Shown here in pieces: positions 35,654 to 44,907 of a stretch of DNA of 64,000 bases. Position 1 is the stretch's first letter; each line of letters starts with the position of its first letter. The stretch is from Paenibacillus protaetiae (GTDB lineage Bacteria; Bacillota; Bacilli; Paenibacillales; Paenibacillaceae): the NCBI RefSeq assembly GCF_004135365.1, contig NZ_CP035492.1, positions 2,898,001-2,962,000 on the forward strand. Direction: 5' to 3'. The notes under the pieces are model-generated. The model searched no databases. It was not told the DNA's origin and was given only the letters and a program-made list of their open reading frames with translations. The position numbers were made by a program, and so were the translations under genes.

Positions 35654-36194
35654 GCCGATAATTCTCCTTTAATAAACGCGACATTTTTTTGCGGGCCGCA
35701 AACAGTCTCGATTTTACCGTTCCCTCGGGGATTTGCAGAACCTGGGCAATCTCCGTTAAGGAAAGCTCGTATTTGGCTTGCAGCAGCAGTGCTTCCCGAT
35801 ATTTGGCCGGCAGGCTTAACAGCCGGATCCAAACCTCGTTGGAAGCTTCGTTTTCCAGAAACGCTTGCTCCGCGGAAGCGGCATGTCCTCTGGATTTGAC
35901 TGCCTCCACCAGCAATACTTTTCGAATAAAAGCCGATTTGCGATAGTTATAGCTGATGTTTCTCGTCATTCTGAGCAGCCAGGTTTTGACGGACGATTCG
36001 CCCCGGAAGGAAGCGGCATGCAAATAAGCCTGCAAAAAAACATCCTGCGCAACGTCATCCGCCATGCTGCGGTTTTTCGTTAAAGAATAAGCAAAATTCC
36101 AAACATCCTGCCCAAATGCACTCATCAGCTTCTCAAGCGTCGCCGAATCCATATTGGCCATATACCGCAAATAATCATAGCTCAACAAACTCAC
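35640..36194 (-). CDS. ECF-family RNA polymerase sigma factor
   Basis: The protein has region 2 (VWNFAYSLTKNRSMADDVAQDVFLQAY is split as VWNFAYSLTKNRSMADD and VAQDVFLQAYLHA) and region 4 (LPAKYREALLLQAKYELS, IAQVLQIPEGTVKSRLFAARKK) without regions 1 or 3, as expected for ECF sigma factors. The start is uncertain: GTG 36194, TTG 36185 (best spaced from GAGGTGA) or ATG 36161. A TGAACC-N16-TGTCTA promoter just upstream suggests that it transcribes its own operon with the anti-sigma gene. Confidence 0.88.
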   Translation of the reverse strand: MSLLSYDYLRYMANMDSATLEKLMSAFGQDVWNFAYSLTKNRSMADDVAQDVFLQAYLHAASFRGESSVKTWLLRMTRNISYNYRKSAFIRKVLLVEAVKSRGHAASAEQAFLENEASNEVWIRLLSLPAKYREALLLQAKYELSLTEIAQVLQIPEGTVKSRLFAARKKMSRLLKENYRHEFI

Positions 36195-36204
36195 CTCATG
36201 AGTA

Positions 36205-36232
36205 TAGACAATTTAACGCCTATATCGGTTCA
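36205..36232 (-). promoter_or_regulatory. Probable ECF-sigma-dependent (autoregulatory) promoter
   Basis: Reverse-strand TGAACC (36232-36227), a 16-bp spacer and TGTCTA (36210-36205). This resembles the TGAAAC-N16-CGTC pattern of Bacillus ECF promoters and lies immediately before the sigma gene. Confidence 0.55.
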
Positions 36233-36235
36233 AAA

Positions 36236-36260
36236 AAAGACACTCTGAAGGAGTGTCTTT
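36236..36260 (-). terminator. Terminator behind the GNAT relic
   Basis: AAAGACACTC-CTTCA-GAGTGTCTTT hairpin with seven T's on the reverse strand. It insulates the ECF promoter from upstream transcription. Confidence 0.8.
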
Positions 36261-36266
36261 AACGGG

Positions 36267-36430
36267 TTAAATATTTAGTTCCATCCATTCGTCCGTTTGT
36301 TGAAAACCAAACTTTTGGTAGACGGGCCTGCCTGGCTTCGATGCGCCAAGCCATATTCTCGTAATGCCGGCATGTTGGGTTTCAGTCCCTTATCCAGGGG
36401 CGAGGCCGGGGTTGCATGTATAACAACGAT
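36267..36430 (-). pseudogene. Relic of a GNAT acetyltransferase (C-terminus)
   Basis: The reverse strand reads IVVIHATPASPLDKG in one frame and then, after a shift, TRIWLGASKPGRPVYQKFGF followed by QQTDEWMELNI and a stop. PVYQKFGF is the typical last helix-strand of GNAT acetyltransferases (acetyl-CoA-dependent). Only about 55 residues remain, out of about 140-160, with an internal frameshift. Confidence 0.6.
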
Positions 36431-36442
36431 CGGGCCGCACAG

Positions 36443-37099
36443 CTAAAGCGTCATCGCCTGGCCATATTGCTGAAGGAATGCTTCCTTCTTCTTGTAATCC
36501 GGCATAACACTCCCGACAAGCCGCCAGAAGGAGCGGTCATGGTTCATATGCACAAGATGGCAAAGCTCGTGCACAATGACATAATCAATCGCTTCAACCG
36601 GCGCCATAGCAAGGCGATAATTAAACGTTAGCTGCTTGGCCGAGCTGCAGCTGCCCCATTTGGTCGCGGATTCGACGATCTCGACCGATTTGGGCGTTAC
36701 TTTCAGCTGTTGCTGGTAGCCTTTGATCCGCTCCAGAATCACCTTCTTGCAGCTGGCAAAATAAAACTTTTTCAGCCGCTGCTTCAGTTCTTCCTCGCCT
36801 GCCGACTCCGTATCAATCAATTCGCTCAGCCGGTAATACCGCCCCAAATGCAGGAATTTGCCATGATCTTCATATTCCCGGATATGCGAGGCGTCACGGG
36901 CTTTCTCCATCGCATCGAGCCGTGCGGCGATTTGTTCCCCATGCTGCAGCACCGCGTTCACAATGGCCGTCTCGGCAGTGCCGTTTGGCGCTTTGACCGT
37001 CACGAATCCGGCCGGATCGATATGGATCGAAAGCTTATTCCGCGGCCCATATACAACATGGGGAGTCAGTATTCGATTTCCAAGTTGAATGTTCATCAT
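36443..37099 (-). CDS. YgjP-like M48-type metallopeptidase
   Basis: The 218-residue protein has the zinc-binding HELCHL (VIVHELCHLVHMNHDRSFW), with the further histidine in NHD, and WGSCSSAKQLTFNYRLAM, all characteristic of the YgjP/DUF45 (SprT-like) family. It is soluble. The cellular target of this family is unknown in Firmicutes; a minigluzincin-type peptidase is the structural expectation. It lies 25 bp after leuA on the same strand and may be in its transcript. Confidence 0.85.
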   Translation of the reverse strand: MMNIQLGNRILTPHVVYGPRNKLSIHIDPAGFVTVKAPNGTAETAIVNAVLQHGEQIAARLDAMEKARDASHIREYEDHGKFLHLGRYYRLSELIDTESAGEEELKQRLKKFYFASCKKVILERIKGYQQQLKVTPKSVEIVESATKWGSCSSAKQLTFNYRLAMAPVEAIDYVIVHELCHLVHMNHDRSFWRLVGSVMPDYKKKEAFLQQYGQAMTL

Positions 37100-37124
37100 T
37101 TCTGAACCTGAACCTGCTTAACGT

Positions 37125-38786
37125 TTATTTGCTGATGATTTTGTTAATGGCGCTAAATAATGCCCTGACCGAAGATACCATAATATCGGCATCAATGCCG
37201 CAGCCCCAATATGCCGCGCCGTCAGCGCCTTTAATGCCGATATAGGATACCGCCTGGGACTTCGAGCCCGTCTCCAGCGCATGCTCCGTATACACCAGAT
37301 CGGTATAATCAAAGCCAAGCTCGGTTTGCAGCGCATTGCTGATCGCATCCAGCCGGCCGTTGCCGTTGCCCGTAATTTCCTTCGTTTCGCCTCCGGTACG
37401 GATAGTTACAACCGTGCTGAACTCCTCATCATCATTAAAGCGGTATTTCACGAATTCGACCGGCGATTTCAGATTGACATATTCCTGTTTGAAAATGTCA
37501 TAAATTTCGTCCGGCTGCAATTCCTTTTGCTGCTGGTCGGATACGTTTTTCACGCAATAGCCAAAATGCTCGCGCATTTTCGGCGGCAGATCCAGGCCGT
37601 ACTTCTGCTGCAAAATATAGCCGATGCCGCCTTTGCCGGACTGGCTGTTAATGCGGATAATATCCCCTTCGTATTGCCGCCCGATATCTTTGGGATCAAT
37701 AAGCAAATAAGGGACGGACCAATACTGGCGTTCTTCCTCTTCGCGCCACTTCATCCCTTTGGCAATCGCGTCCTGATGAGAGCCGGAGAACGCTGTAAAT
37801 ACAAGCTCGCCGCCGTACGGGTGGCGTTCGCTTACGCGCATTTTGGTGGCTTGCTCATAGGCGGCAACAATTTCCGGCAAGTTCTCGAAGTTCAGCTTCG
37901 GATCGACGCCATGCGAGTACATATTCAAAGCAAGCGTCACAATATCGACGTTGCCGGTACGTTCGCCATTGCCGAACAATGTGCCTTCCACGCGCTGCGC
38001 GCCGGCCAGCATGCCAAGCTCGGCGTCAGCCACGCCTGTGCCCCGGTCATTATGCGGGTGCACCGACAAAATGACATTCTCGCGGTACTTCAAATTTTCG
38101 CTCATATATTCAATTTGGCTGGCGTACACATGCGGCATCGACATGGATACGGTAGCCGGCAGATTAATAATCACCGGGTTTGCCGCAGCCGGCTGCCATA
38201 CATCAAGCACGCGATTGCAAATATCGAGCGCAAACTCGATTTCCGTACCGGTAAAGCTTTCCGGCGAATATTCGAATTGGAAATTGCCTTCCGTTTCAGC
38301 GGCAATTTGCTTCACCAGCTTCGCGCCGGTTACGGCAATATCAATAATTTCCTCTTTCGATTTGCGGAATACTTGCTCGCGCTGCGCTAACGAAGTCGAA
38401 TTGTACAGGTGGACGACCGCTTTGTTGGCGCCTTTCAGCGATTCGAACGTTTTGCGGATAATATGCTCGCGCGATTGGGTCAGCACTTGAATCGTCACAT
38501 CGTCCGGAATCAGATTTTGCTCGATCAGCGTACGCAGAAACGTGAATTCCGTCTCCGATGCAGCAGGGAAACCGACCTCGATTTCCTTAAAGCCGATGTC
38601 AACCAAAACTTTGAAATATTCCAGCTTCTCCTCCAAATTCATCGGAACGATAAGCGCCTGATTCCCGTCGCGAAGATCCACGCTGCACCAGATCGGCGCC
38701 TCCGTAATATATTCCTTTTGCGCCCATTTCAAGCTTGTTTTCGGCGGCATAAAATACCCTCTGGCATATTTCTCAACATGTTTCAT
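37125..38786 (-). CDS. leuA: 2-isopropylmalate synthase, long (type II) form
   Basis: LeuA condenses 2-ketoisovalerate with acetyl-CoA, the first step of leucine synthesis. The 553-residue protein has the catalytic SVDLRDGNQAL start of the HMGL-like barrel, the metal-binding VHPHNDRGTG, GNGERTGNVD, and a C-terminal LeuA dimer/regulatory domain from about residue 425 (VVTIRTGGETKEITGNGNGRLDAISNAL is split as VVTIRTGG and NGNGRLDAISNAL). This layout is the actinobacterial-type LeuA, also found in some bacilli. Transcription is under a leucine-type T-box leader. No leuBCD genes are adjacent. Confidence 0.93.
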   Translation of the reverse strand: MKHVEKYARGYFMPPKTSLKWAQKEYITEAPIWCSVDLRDGNQALIVPMNLEEKLEYFKVLVDIGFKEIEVGFPAASETEFTFLRTLIEQNLIPDDVTIQVLTQSREHIIRKTFESLKGANKAVVHLYNSTSLAQREQVFRKSKEEIIDIAVTGAKLVKQIAAETEGNFQFEYSPESFTGTEIEFALDICNRVLDVWQPAAANPVIINLPATVSMSMPHVYASQIEYMSENLKYRENVILSVHPHNDRGTGVADAELGMLAGAQRVEGTLFGNGERTGNVDIVTLALNMYSHGVDPKLNFENLPEIVAAYEQATKMRVSERHPYGGELVFTAFSGSHQDAIAKGMKWREEEERQYWSVPYLLIDPKDIGRQYEGDIIRINSQSGKGGIGYILQQKYGLDLPPKMREHFGYCVKNVSDQQQKELQPDEIYDIFKQEYVNLKSPVEFVKYRFNDDEEFSTVVTIRTGGETKEITGNGNGRLDAISNALQTELGFDYTDLVYTEHALETGSKSQAVSYIGIKGADGAAYWGCGIDADIMVSSVRALFSAINKIISK

Positions 38787-39134
38787 CCGTCATCCATCCC
38801 TTCTTCAATATCGTCTTGCGGCATGCAGCAAAAAAATAAAAAAAGCCTTTCATCTCCATTAACAGAGACGAAAGACTTTGACATCCTACGCGGTACCACT
38901 CCGACATTCATGCCGTTTACCGGCATGCACTCGACAGGCATAAATTTGCATATGCAAATTCCACACCCCTGATGATAACGGTCAGGCGCCGGCTCCGCTT
39001 ACTGGTTCATTCGGCGGGCAACTCCAAGGCGAGTTCAAGTTTCCTCCACGACTGTTTCGCAACATCCAACAGCTCTCTGAACGTATGGAAAACTTTACTA
39101 CTCCTCTTCAACATCTTTTAGGTTTGAATATGTT
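38787..39134 (-). promoter_or_regulatory. T-box leader of leuA
   Basis: The reverse strand has the T-box GGAGTGGTACCGCG (plus-strand 38889-38902) followed by the terminator GCCTTTCaTCTC-loop-GAGAcGAAAG with a T-run (38836-38879). A CTC triplet at 39033-39031, in a GAACTC context upstream, is a candidate leucine specifier. The leader length of about 350 nt fits. Uncharged tRNA-Leu would allow read-through into leuA. Confidence 0.92.
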
Positions 39135-39140
39135 ACATCT

Positions 39141-39169
39141 ATCCTACCCTACAAAAGCGATGTTAGCAA
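39141..39169 (-). promoter_or_regulatory. Promoter of the leuA leader
   Basis: Reverse-strand TTGCTA (39169-39164), a 17-bp spacer and TAGGAT (39146-39141), upstream of the T-box leader. Confidence 0.5.
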
Positions 39170-39207
39170 GTGCTGTAATCATGTGCAGCGCCGATCCAGC
39201 AGACCAT

Positions 39208-39750
39208 TTAGCAAACCGTGCTTTCTAACTCTGCGTTTAACCGTTCTGCAAGCTCCAGCAGCTCAAGCGGTTCTCGGATCGTATAGGCGGGCCGCTCGCT
39301 TGCATCGGCCGGTTCATGCGGATACCGCGGCGTCCAGCTGAGGAACACGCTGGTTATGCCCAGCGCGTTTGCGCCTTTCATATCACGGCTCAAATTATTG
39401 CCTACCATCACGATGCGAGAATAGTCCTCTTCTTTCAGTTCGACAGCGCCCGCTGCCGCTTTGAACATACGAGGGCTCGGCTTAGTCGCTTTTATATTTT
39501 CCGAATAAATCATAGCGGTGAAATAATCATAAAGCCCATGCTGAGTAAATACATTTTTGAACGACTGCGCGTCTCCATCGGCTACCAGCACAAGGGTGTA
39601 ACCTCTATCGTACAACGTTTTTACCATTTCCGAGGCTCCCGGAATGAGATTGGCGGCAATTACGATCCCCGCCTCGTCCCTGGTTTCTGTACCTTCATCC
39701 ACAATCGTATCGCCGCTGTCCAGGAACAACACTAGCTTTTTCCCGCTCAT
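39208..39750 (-). CDS. HAD-family hydrolase
   Basis: The 180-residue protein has motif I LFLDSGDTIVDE (first Asp nucleophile, with a Gly-Asp variant DSGDT), motif II LVLVADG, a motif III lysine in KATKPSPRMFK and motif IV VMVGNNLSRDMKGAN. In this last motif Asn-Asn replaces the usual GD, and the acidic residue follows later (SRD). The cap is minimal. A small phosphatase role is expected; the substrate is unknown. It stands alone between the leuA leader and an unrelated divergent gene. Confidence 0.8.
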   Translation of the reverse strand: MSGKKLVLFLDSGDTIVDEGTETRDEAGIVIAANLIPGASEMVKTLYDRGYTLVLVADGDAQSFKNVFTQHGLYDYFTAMIYSENIKATKPSPRMFKAAAGAVELKEEDYSRIVMVGNNLSRDMKGANALGITSVFLSWTPRYPHEPADASERPAYTIREPLELLELAERLNAELESTVC

Positions 39751-39925
39751 GGTATGACCTCCCTCAATATTGGATGATCTCTTCGTTCCGTCTTATCCCG
39801 TTTGTTAAGATTTCGTGCATCGGATTCAAATTCGCACCGGACTAATCTATAATAATTAGTAACACGATTAACCATATATACCATAAATTATAAAGCCATT
39901 ATTGGTTTAAGGAGGACTCCCCTTC

Positions 39926-40597
39926 ATGTCCCTGTCCGACAAACATGCGCTTCAGGAACTTGCGCTTCGTTACGCCCCTCTGCTTCATTTCGACCGCCTT
40001 GAGCCTTTCACGCTCATTCGGGCTGGCATTACCGTATTCGAAGCATCTGCGCCTTCTCCTTCGTTCAACAGGCTTATTACAGTAAACCGCGATAAGGTTC
40101 GCATGGTCATCGAATACGCGCTTTATTGGGATTACGACATTCAGCATACGTACGATCTGGAACATGTCTGGGTGTACATCGGCCATGATGGCGCCGTTGT
40201 TTCTTGCGAAGCCAGCTTCCATGGCCGTTATCTTTTAGGCATTTTGCGCGACCGCAGCAATGTGGCGGACGATCGGCACGTCAGCCTGTTCGTACAGCCC
40301 GGCAAGCATGCGCTGTCGCCGCTCGCTGAGCTTTTCCGGCTGCTGCCCAATGCGGAATCCTGCTGTCTGGAGGAAGCCGGCGTCGACGGCGTGCTTGAGC
40401 CGGCGCTGTTCGAAGGCGAGTTCAACACCGCAGCCGGTATCGACCAGCTGGCGGAAGCACATTTGCGTTCGTTTGGTTTTAAACCATCGTTTCACTATGT
40501 GCCATACGAGTGGAACCCGGCTGTTTTTGTTTCCTGGGACGAGCTGCGGATGGAAATTCCCGTCCGCATGAGGACTCTTCTTGCTTCATTGGCTTAG
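39926..40597 (+). CDS. Conserved-looking hypothetical protein, faint Vps62-like features
   Basis: The 223-residue soluble protein starts after TAAGGAGG. I do not recognise the family firmly. The stretch RYAPLLHFDRLEPF near the start and IEYALYWDYDIQHTYDLEHVWVYIG in the middle (shown as IEYALYWDYDIQHTY, DLEHVWVYIG) resemble the 'APxxxFxxxExF ... GDWExVxV' pattern of Vps62/DUF946 proteins. A clearer member is present 9 kb away (49150-50649). No signal peptide, no membrane helix. A weak GGGGCT/AGCCCC hairpin follows at 40634-40650. Confidence 0.6.
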   Translation: MSLSDKHALQELALRYAPLLHFDRLEPFTLIRAGITVFEASAPSPSFNRLITVNRDKVRMVIEYALYWDYDIQHTYDLEHVWVYIGHDGAVVSCEASFHGRYLLGILRDRSNVADDRHVSLFVQPGKHALSPLAELFRLLPNAESCCLEEAGVDGVLEPALFEGEFNTAAGIDQLAEAHLRSFGFKPSFHYVPYEWNPAVFVSWDELRMEIPVRMRTLLASLA

Positions 40598-40653
40598 GAA
40601 AATCTCCCTTCCGCCAAATCCGCTTCATCTAAGGGGCTTGCACAGCCCCTCTA

Positions 40654-42773
40654 TCATTTTCCGTTAGACTTCAGCCGCAGCCGGAAACGGAACTTGGCGT
40701 CCTCCTCATACCACATCGGAAAGTTCGTACCCCAAATATTGTTATGAAGATTAAAATGCCATCCCTGTTCAAGCGGTGAAAACGTATGGTCGAACTGAAG
40801 CAGCCGTCTCCGGCCGGGCGCGGCTAGCGCCGCATCCATAGTCTCGAGCATAGCCGAGCCGTCGGCCCCCGCATAGGAAATGCCACGGCCTACCGCATGA
40901 AGATTCCGGTTTCCGCCTTTTACAACTTGAAGCGGCGAGATCGGACTGCCCAGCTTGTCCATCATCCACAAATTCGGACTGTCAACCTTTAAGCCGCAGC
41001 TGAACCAGCTGGCTTCCGGAAGCCGGCTCGCATCTTTGCCGAACCATTGCAAAGCAATGTCGATGATGCCATCCGCATGGCGCCAATCGTATGCAATCTC
41101 CAGCTCTCTGGGCGCCCCGTATTGCTCGTAGGCTTCGACCGGCATTCGCAAACGAAGTCTGTATTCATCTGCAGACGCTCCTGCGCGGAACCGCACATCG
41201 TCGACAGTTGGAACAAACACGCCATGGGAAGGCAGCGGCCGCACATATTCAAACCCCGGTTTGCCAAAATCCGCATCCGCCCACGGATGAGTAACCGGAA
41301 GGTTTTGCATGTAGGTACGAAAATAACCTGCATAATCTTCCGTTCCAAACGTCTCATAGACGAAAGCCCCGAAAGGCCGATGTTCATCGCACCAGCTTTT
41401 CCCGTTTTCGTCCGTTAAATGAACAAGCGATCCGTTATCGCCAAAAGCAAACGCATAACTGCCGCTCCGATAAACTTCGCGAATGCGGGCGGCTGCAGCG
41501 CCCTCCGTATTTGCTTTAACAGGCTGCAGCGCCTGGAAAGCCTGCTGCGCTTCGGCTTGCTTATCCTTGCTTAAGCCTAGAATGGCGCGTTCGGTATACG
41601 CTCTTTGCTCCGCCCATGAGCTCTCCAGCATGGAATACGAACGGCGATGTTCCGCTGCGGCAAATTGTCCCCTGCTATGATGGCGATCGAATTCATCCAA
41701 CGCAAACGCTCCGATATAACCGTATTTGGCCGGAATATCGCTTACGTCCACTTCATCCTTCAGACGCGCGGCCTGAAAGTCGCTTTTCCCGTAATTGCGG
41801 AAATCAGGCAGCCATTTCTTCACATCGAGCCCCATGTATGCTCGGCTACAAGCAGCAGCGCTTCGCTCATTTGGCTGTATTCAATGCTTGATTCATCCAT
41901 TCGCCCCTGCGCAATCCAGTCGTTCCGAAGCCTCTGCAGCTCGCGCAGCCTGGCTACTTTAAGGGGATCGGTGCCCGCTCCGTGAATCCACGTATCCCCA
42001 ATCTCCTCGCGCACGACTGGCAGACCGCTGCGCATTTCCTCCAGCCGCGCCGCAAATGCGTCCAACGTAGAAGCTTGAACATCCGCTCCCGGATAGCGTC
42101 TCCGGATATCGGCGAACTGCCGGCGAATGTCCTGAATAGAGGGCGGCCCGCAATTGTCGCCCGTATGAGCGAACAGGAGCACGTCGCTTAGCCCCGGCAT
42201 CTGGACCGGTTCTCCGTAGCTGCCGGCATAATTCACGATCACCTCGGCTCCGCCATCCGCTTGCCATCGAAACAGCCTTGGAACATCGGGACGCCTCGAC
42301 GCCGGATTGACGCCAAGATGCAAATAACGTATACCGGCTTCCTGCATATACGGAACCATCGCAAGCGTATGGCCCGGCACGTCCGTCATCTTGGCGGCGA
42401 TGGTCCGTTTGCCGTATAGTGCATCCAGGCTGCGGCTGATGGACAGGCCATAGCGGAACAGCCGGGAATCCATTAGCTCCGTATGCGTGGTGAACGGCAG
42501 CCCGTGCCAGGCGATATGCCCTTTCGCAATGGCGTCCTCCATCTTTTTCTTATTTTCAGCAGATGCTTGTTCCAAATAATAACGTATAAGCCACGAGCCT
42601 GTTGTCCATACGAAACGCTCGGGCCCGCCCTCGGCTTCCAGCTGCTCCGCCAGCTCGATTGCCTTTGGAATATACTCCTCCGTATATTGCTTCATCACCC
42701 GGGAGGCCAAATGAGTAAACCCGATATCCAGGTGCGTCTTAAAAATAACGTGCACTCTTTCGATGACCGTCAA
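40654..42773 (-). pseudogene. DUF5054 (GH38-like) glycosidase gene with one frameshift
   Basis: The N-terminal frame (42773 to 41826) begins RVHVIFKTHLDIGFTHLA, a GH38-barrel-like start with the metal-binding His-Leu-Asp, and runs to LLLVAEHTWG. The second frame (from 41834 to 40654) carries on with LDVKKWLPDFRNYGKSD and the C-terminal beta domains to FRFRLRLKSNG. Restoring one G in the TGGGGCTC run near 41830 joins them into a single ~705-residue DUF5054 protein. It follows oppF by 53 bp in the same operon, so it presumably cleaves the imported oligosaccharide in the cytoplasm. Real mutation and sequencing error cannot be told apart here. Confidence 0.8.
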
Positions 42774-42826
42774 TTGCTTGTTCCTCCATTATTCCAATGC
42801 GTTATTCCTGCAGCTTGCGCCCGGAT

Positions 42827-43861
42827 TTATGCCCTCTGCCCGGCGAGCGCAGGAGCCGTTATGCCTTCCAGCGTCAATTCCCGCGCATGGTGGCAGGCAA
42901 CCAGTCGTCCTTCTCCAATGTCTTGCAGCTCCGGCACAACCTGCTCGCAAGCTGCGGTCTTGTAAGCGCAGCGCGGGTGAAAATGGCATCCCTTCGGCGG
43001 ATTGGCGGCGTTAGGCACCTCCCCTTGCAGTACAATTCTTTCTCTTCGAATCAGCGGATCGGGATTCGGAACCGATAACAGCAGCGCTTCTGAATACGGA
43101 TGCATCGGCCGGCTGAACAAGGCGTCCGTGTCGGCCAGCTCCACAATCTTCCCTAAGTACATCACGGCAATCCGGTCGGATATATGCTTGACGACGGACA
43201 AGTCGTGCGAGATAAACAGATAGGTCATTTGATATTGACGCTGTAAATCTTTTAACAGGTTAATAATTTGCGCTTGTATCGAAACGTCGAGGGCGGATAC
43301 CGCCTCATCGCAGACAATAACCTTCGGATTCGTGACGAGCGCCCGGGCAATACCGATCCGCTGCCGCTGCCCGCCGGAGAACGCATGCGGGTACCGTCTT
43401 AAATAGCTGGCGTTCAGCCCTGTCTGTTCAGCCATGGCAACGACCCGCTCGTCAATTTCCTGCTTGGACAATGTAGATAAAGCCCGCAGCGGCTCGCTTA
43501 TAATGTCATAGACCGTCATCCGGGGGTTCAAGGAAGAATAGGGGTCCTGAAATATCATCTGAATATTTTGTCTGACCGCCTTGTACTCCTGTTTTTTCGC
43601 TTTCAAAAAATCAATCCGTCCGCCGTTCCCGTAATAATAAATATGCCCCGATGTCGCCTCGATGCCCCTGACGAGGCAGCGGCCCAGCGTCGTTTTGCCG
43701 CAGCCCGATTCTCCGACAAGGCTGAACGTCTCGCCCTTGCGGACGGTAAACGAAACGTCGGAAACCGCTTTGACAGCTGTCCCTTTGCGGTCCTTGCCAA
43801 GGCCGCTTTGCACGGGGTATTCCTTGACGAGACGGCTTATTTCCATGATCGGCTCATTCAT
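42827..43861 (-). CDS. Oligopeptide/dipeptide-type ABC transporter ATP-binding protein (OppF-like)
   Basis: The 344-residue ATPase has Walker [10 protein letters not shown], signature [14 protein letters not shown], Walker [13 protein letters not shown], the H-loop ISHDLSVV and the C-terminal oligopeptide-transporter extension with cysteines ([17 protein letters not shown]). In Opp-type ATPases that extension can hold an iron-sulfur cluster. The ATG at 43861 overlaps the end of the oppD-like gene by 8 bp. Note alanine in DEAVSALD where most have DEPTSALD. It pairs with the OppD-like subunit. Confidence 0.9.
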   Translation of the reverse strand: MNEPIMEISRLVKEYPVQSGLGKDRKGTAVKAVSDVSFTVRKGETFSLVGESGCGKTTLGRCLVRGIEATSGHIYYYGNGGRIDFLKAKKQEYKAVRQNIQMIFQDPYSSLNPRMTVYDIISEPLRALSTLSKQEIDERVVAMAEQTGLNASYLRRYPHAFSGGQRQRIGIARALVTNPKVIVCDEAVSALDVSIQAQIINLLKDLQRQYQMTYLFISHDLSVVKHISDRIAVMYLGKIVELADTDALFSRPMHPYSEALLLSVPNPDPLIRRERIVLQGEVPNAANPPKGCHFHPRCAYKTAACEQVVPELQDIGEGRLVACHHARELTLEGITAPALAGQRA

Positions 43862-44882
43862 GTTTGCTCCCCGTTTCTTCTTCATGTTCGGCGTACAGAA
43901 AACAGCTGACGCTGTGGCGGTCGGACAATTGCGTATGCGGCACTTCCCGTTTGTTGCACAGGCCTGGAATCCGGTCCGGGCAGCGATCGTAAAATTCGCA
44001 CATCGGCGGCATATGAAGCGGAATCGGCACGGTACCTTCGATTGATTCCAGACGCTCCTTGCGCGACTCGATCGTCGGAATAGACCGCAGCAGCCCCTGC
44101 GTATACGGATGTTTCGGCGCATGATAAATGTCCGCTACCGGCGCCCGCTCCACGATTTTTCCCAAATACATAACCGCGACCTCGTCGCACATCTCTGCAA
44201 CGATGCCCAGATCGTGGGTAATAAAGACGATAGCCATGCCAAACTCCTGCTGCAGCTCTTTCATTAATTCCAGCACCTGGGACTGAATGGTCACGTCGAG
44301 TGCGGTAGTAGGCTCGTCCGCAATGAGCAGTTCCGGATTGCACGACAACGCCATCGCAATCATCGCCCTTTGCATCATGCCGCCGGAAAATTCATGCGGA
44401 TACTGATGGAACCGTTTCTCCGGATTCGAGATCCCGACTCTTCGCAATATATCAATCGTCAGCTTTACAGCTTCCTTTTTGTTTTTTGTACGGTGCAGCA
44501 GAATGGACTCCATAATTTGATTGCCTATCGTATACAGCGGTGAAAAAGCGGCCATCGGCTCTTGGAAAATCATAGCGATCCGGCTGCCGCGAATAGCGCG
44601 GATTTCTTTGCCGTTGCGTTTCAGCTTAACCAAATCCACGTCTCCGAGCTTAACCGAACCTGTGACGGCCGAGGTTTTGGGCTGTATGCCGATAATGGCC
44701 TTCCCCGTAATGCTTTTGCCGCACCCGGACTCTCCAACGATGCCTAACGTTTGCCCTTTGGACACGCTGAAGTTAACTCCGTTTACCGCTTTAAGCATGC
44801 CTCTGTCGGTCGGAAAATGAACTTTCAAATCTTCCACCCGGAGCAAATCTTCTGGTTGTTGTGCTATTACCGTATCCGTCAT
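43854..44882 (-). CDS. Oligopeptide/dipeptide-type ABC transporter ATP-binding protein (OppD-like)
   Basis: The 342-residue ATPase has Walker [13 protein letters not shown], signature [15 protein letters not shown], Walker [14 protein letters not shown] and H-loop ITHDLGIV, with the C-terminal cysteine-bearing extension ([19 protein letters not shown]). It forms a heterodimer with the OppF-like subunit and drives the OppBC channel. It starts 25 bp after the oppC-like gene. Confidence 0.9.
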   Translation of the reverse strand: MTDTVIAQQPEDLLRVEDLKVHFPTDRGMLKAVNGVNFSVSKGQTLGIVGESGCGKSITGKAIIGIQPKTSAVTGSVKLGDVDLVKLKRNGKEIRAIRGSRIAMIFQEPMAAFSPLYTIGNQIMESILLHRTKNKKEAVKLTIDILRRVGISNPEKRFHQYPHEFSGGMMQRAMIAMALSCNPELLIADEPTTALDVTIQSQVLELMKELQQEFGMAIVFITHDLGIVAEMCDEVAVMYLGKIVERAPVADIYHAPKHPYTQGLLRSIPTIESRKERLESIEGTVPIPLHMPPMCEFYDRCPDRIPGLCNKREVPHTQLSDRHSVSCFLYAEHEEETGSKHE

Positions 44883-44907
44883 CTGGATTTCCTCGCCCCG
44901 CTAGTTT

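Noticed and set aside
37281-38390. 369-codon plus-strand frame opposite leuA
   Set aside because: Antisense shadow of leuA with no start signal and no domain.
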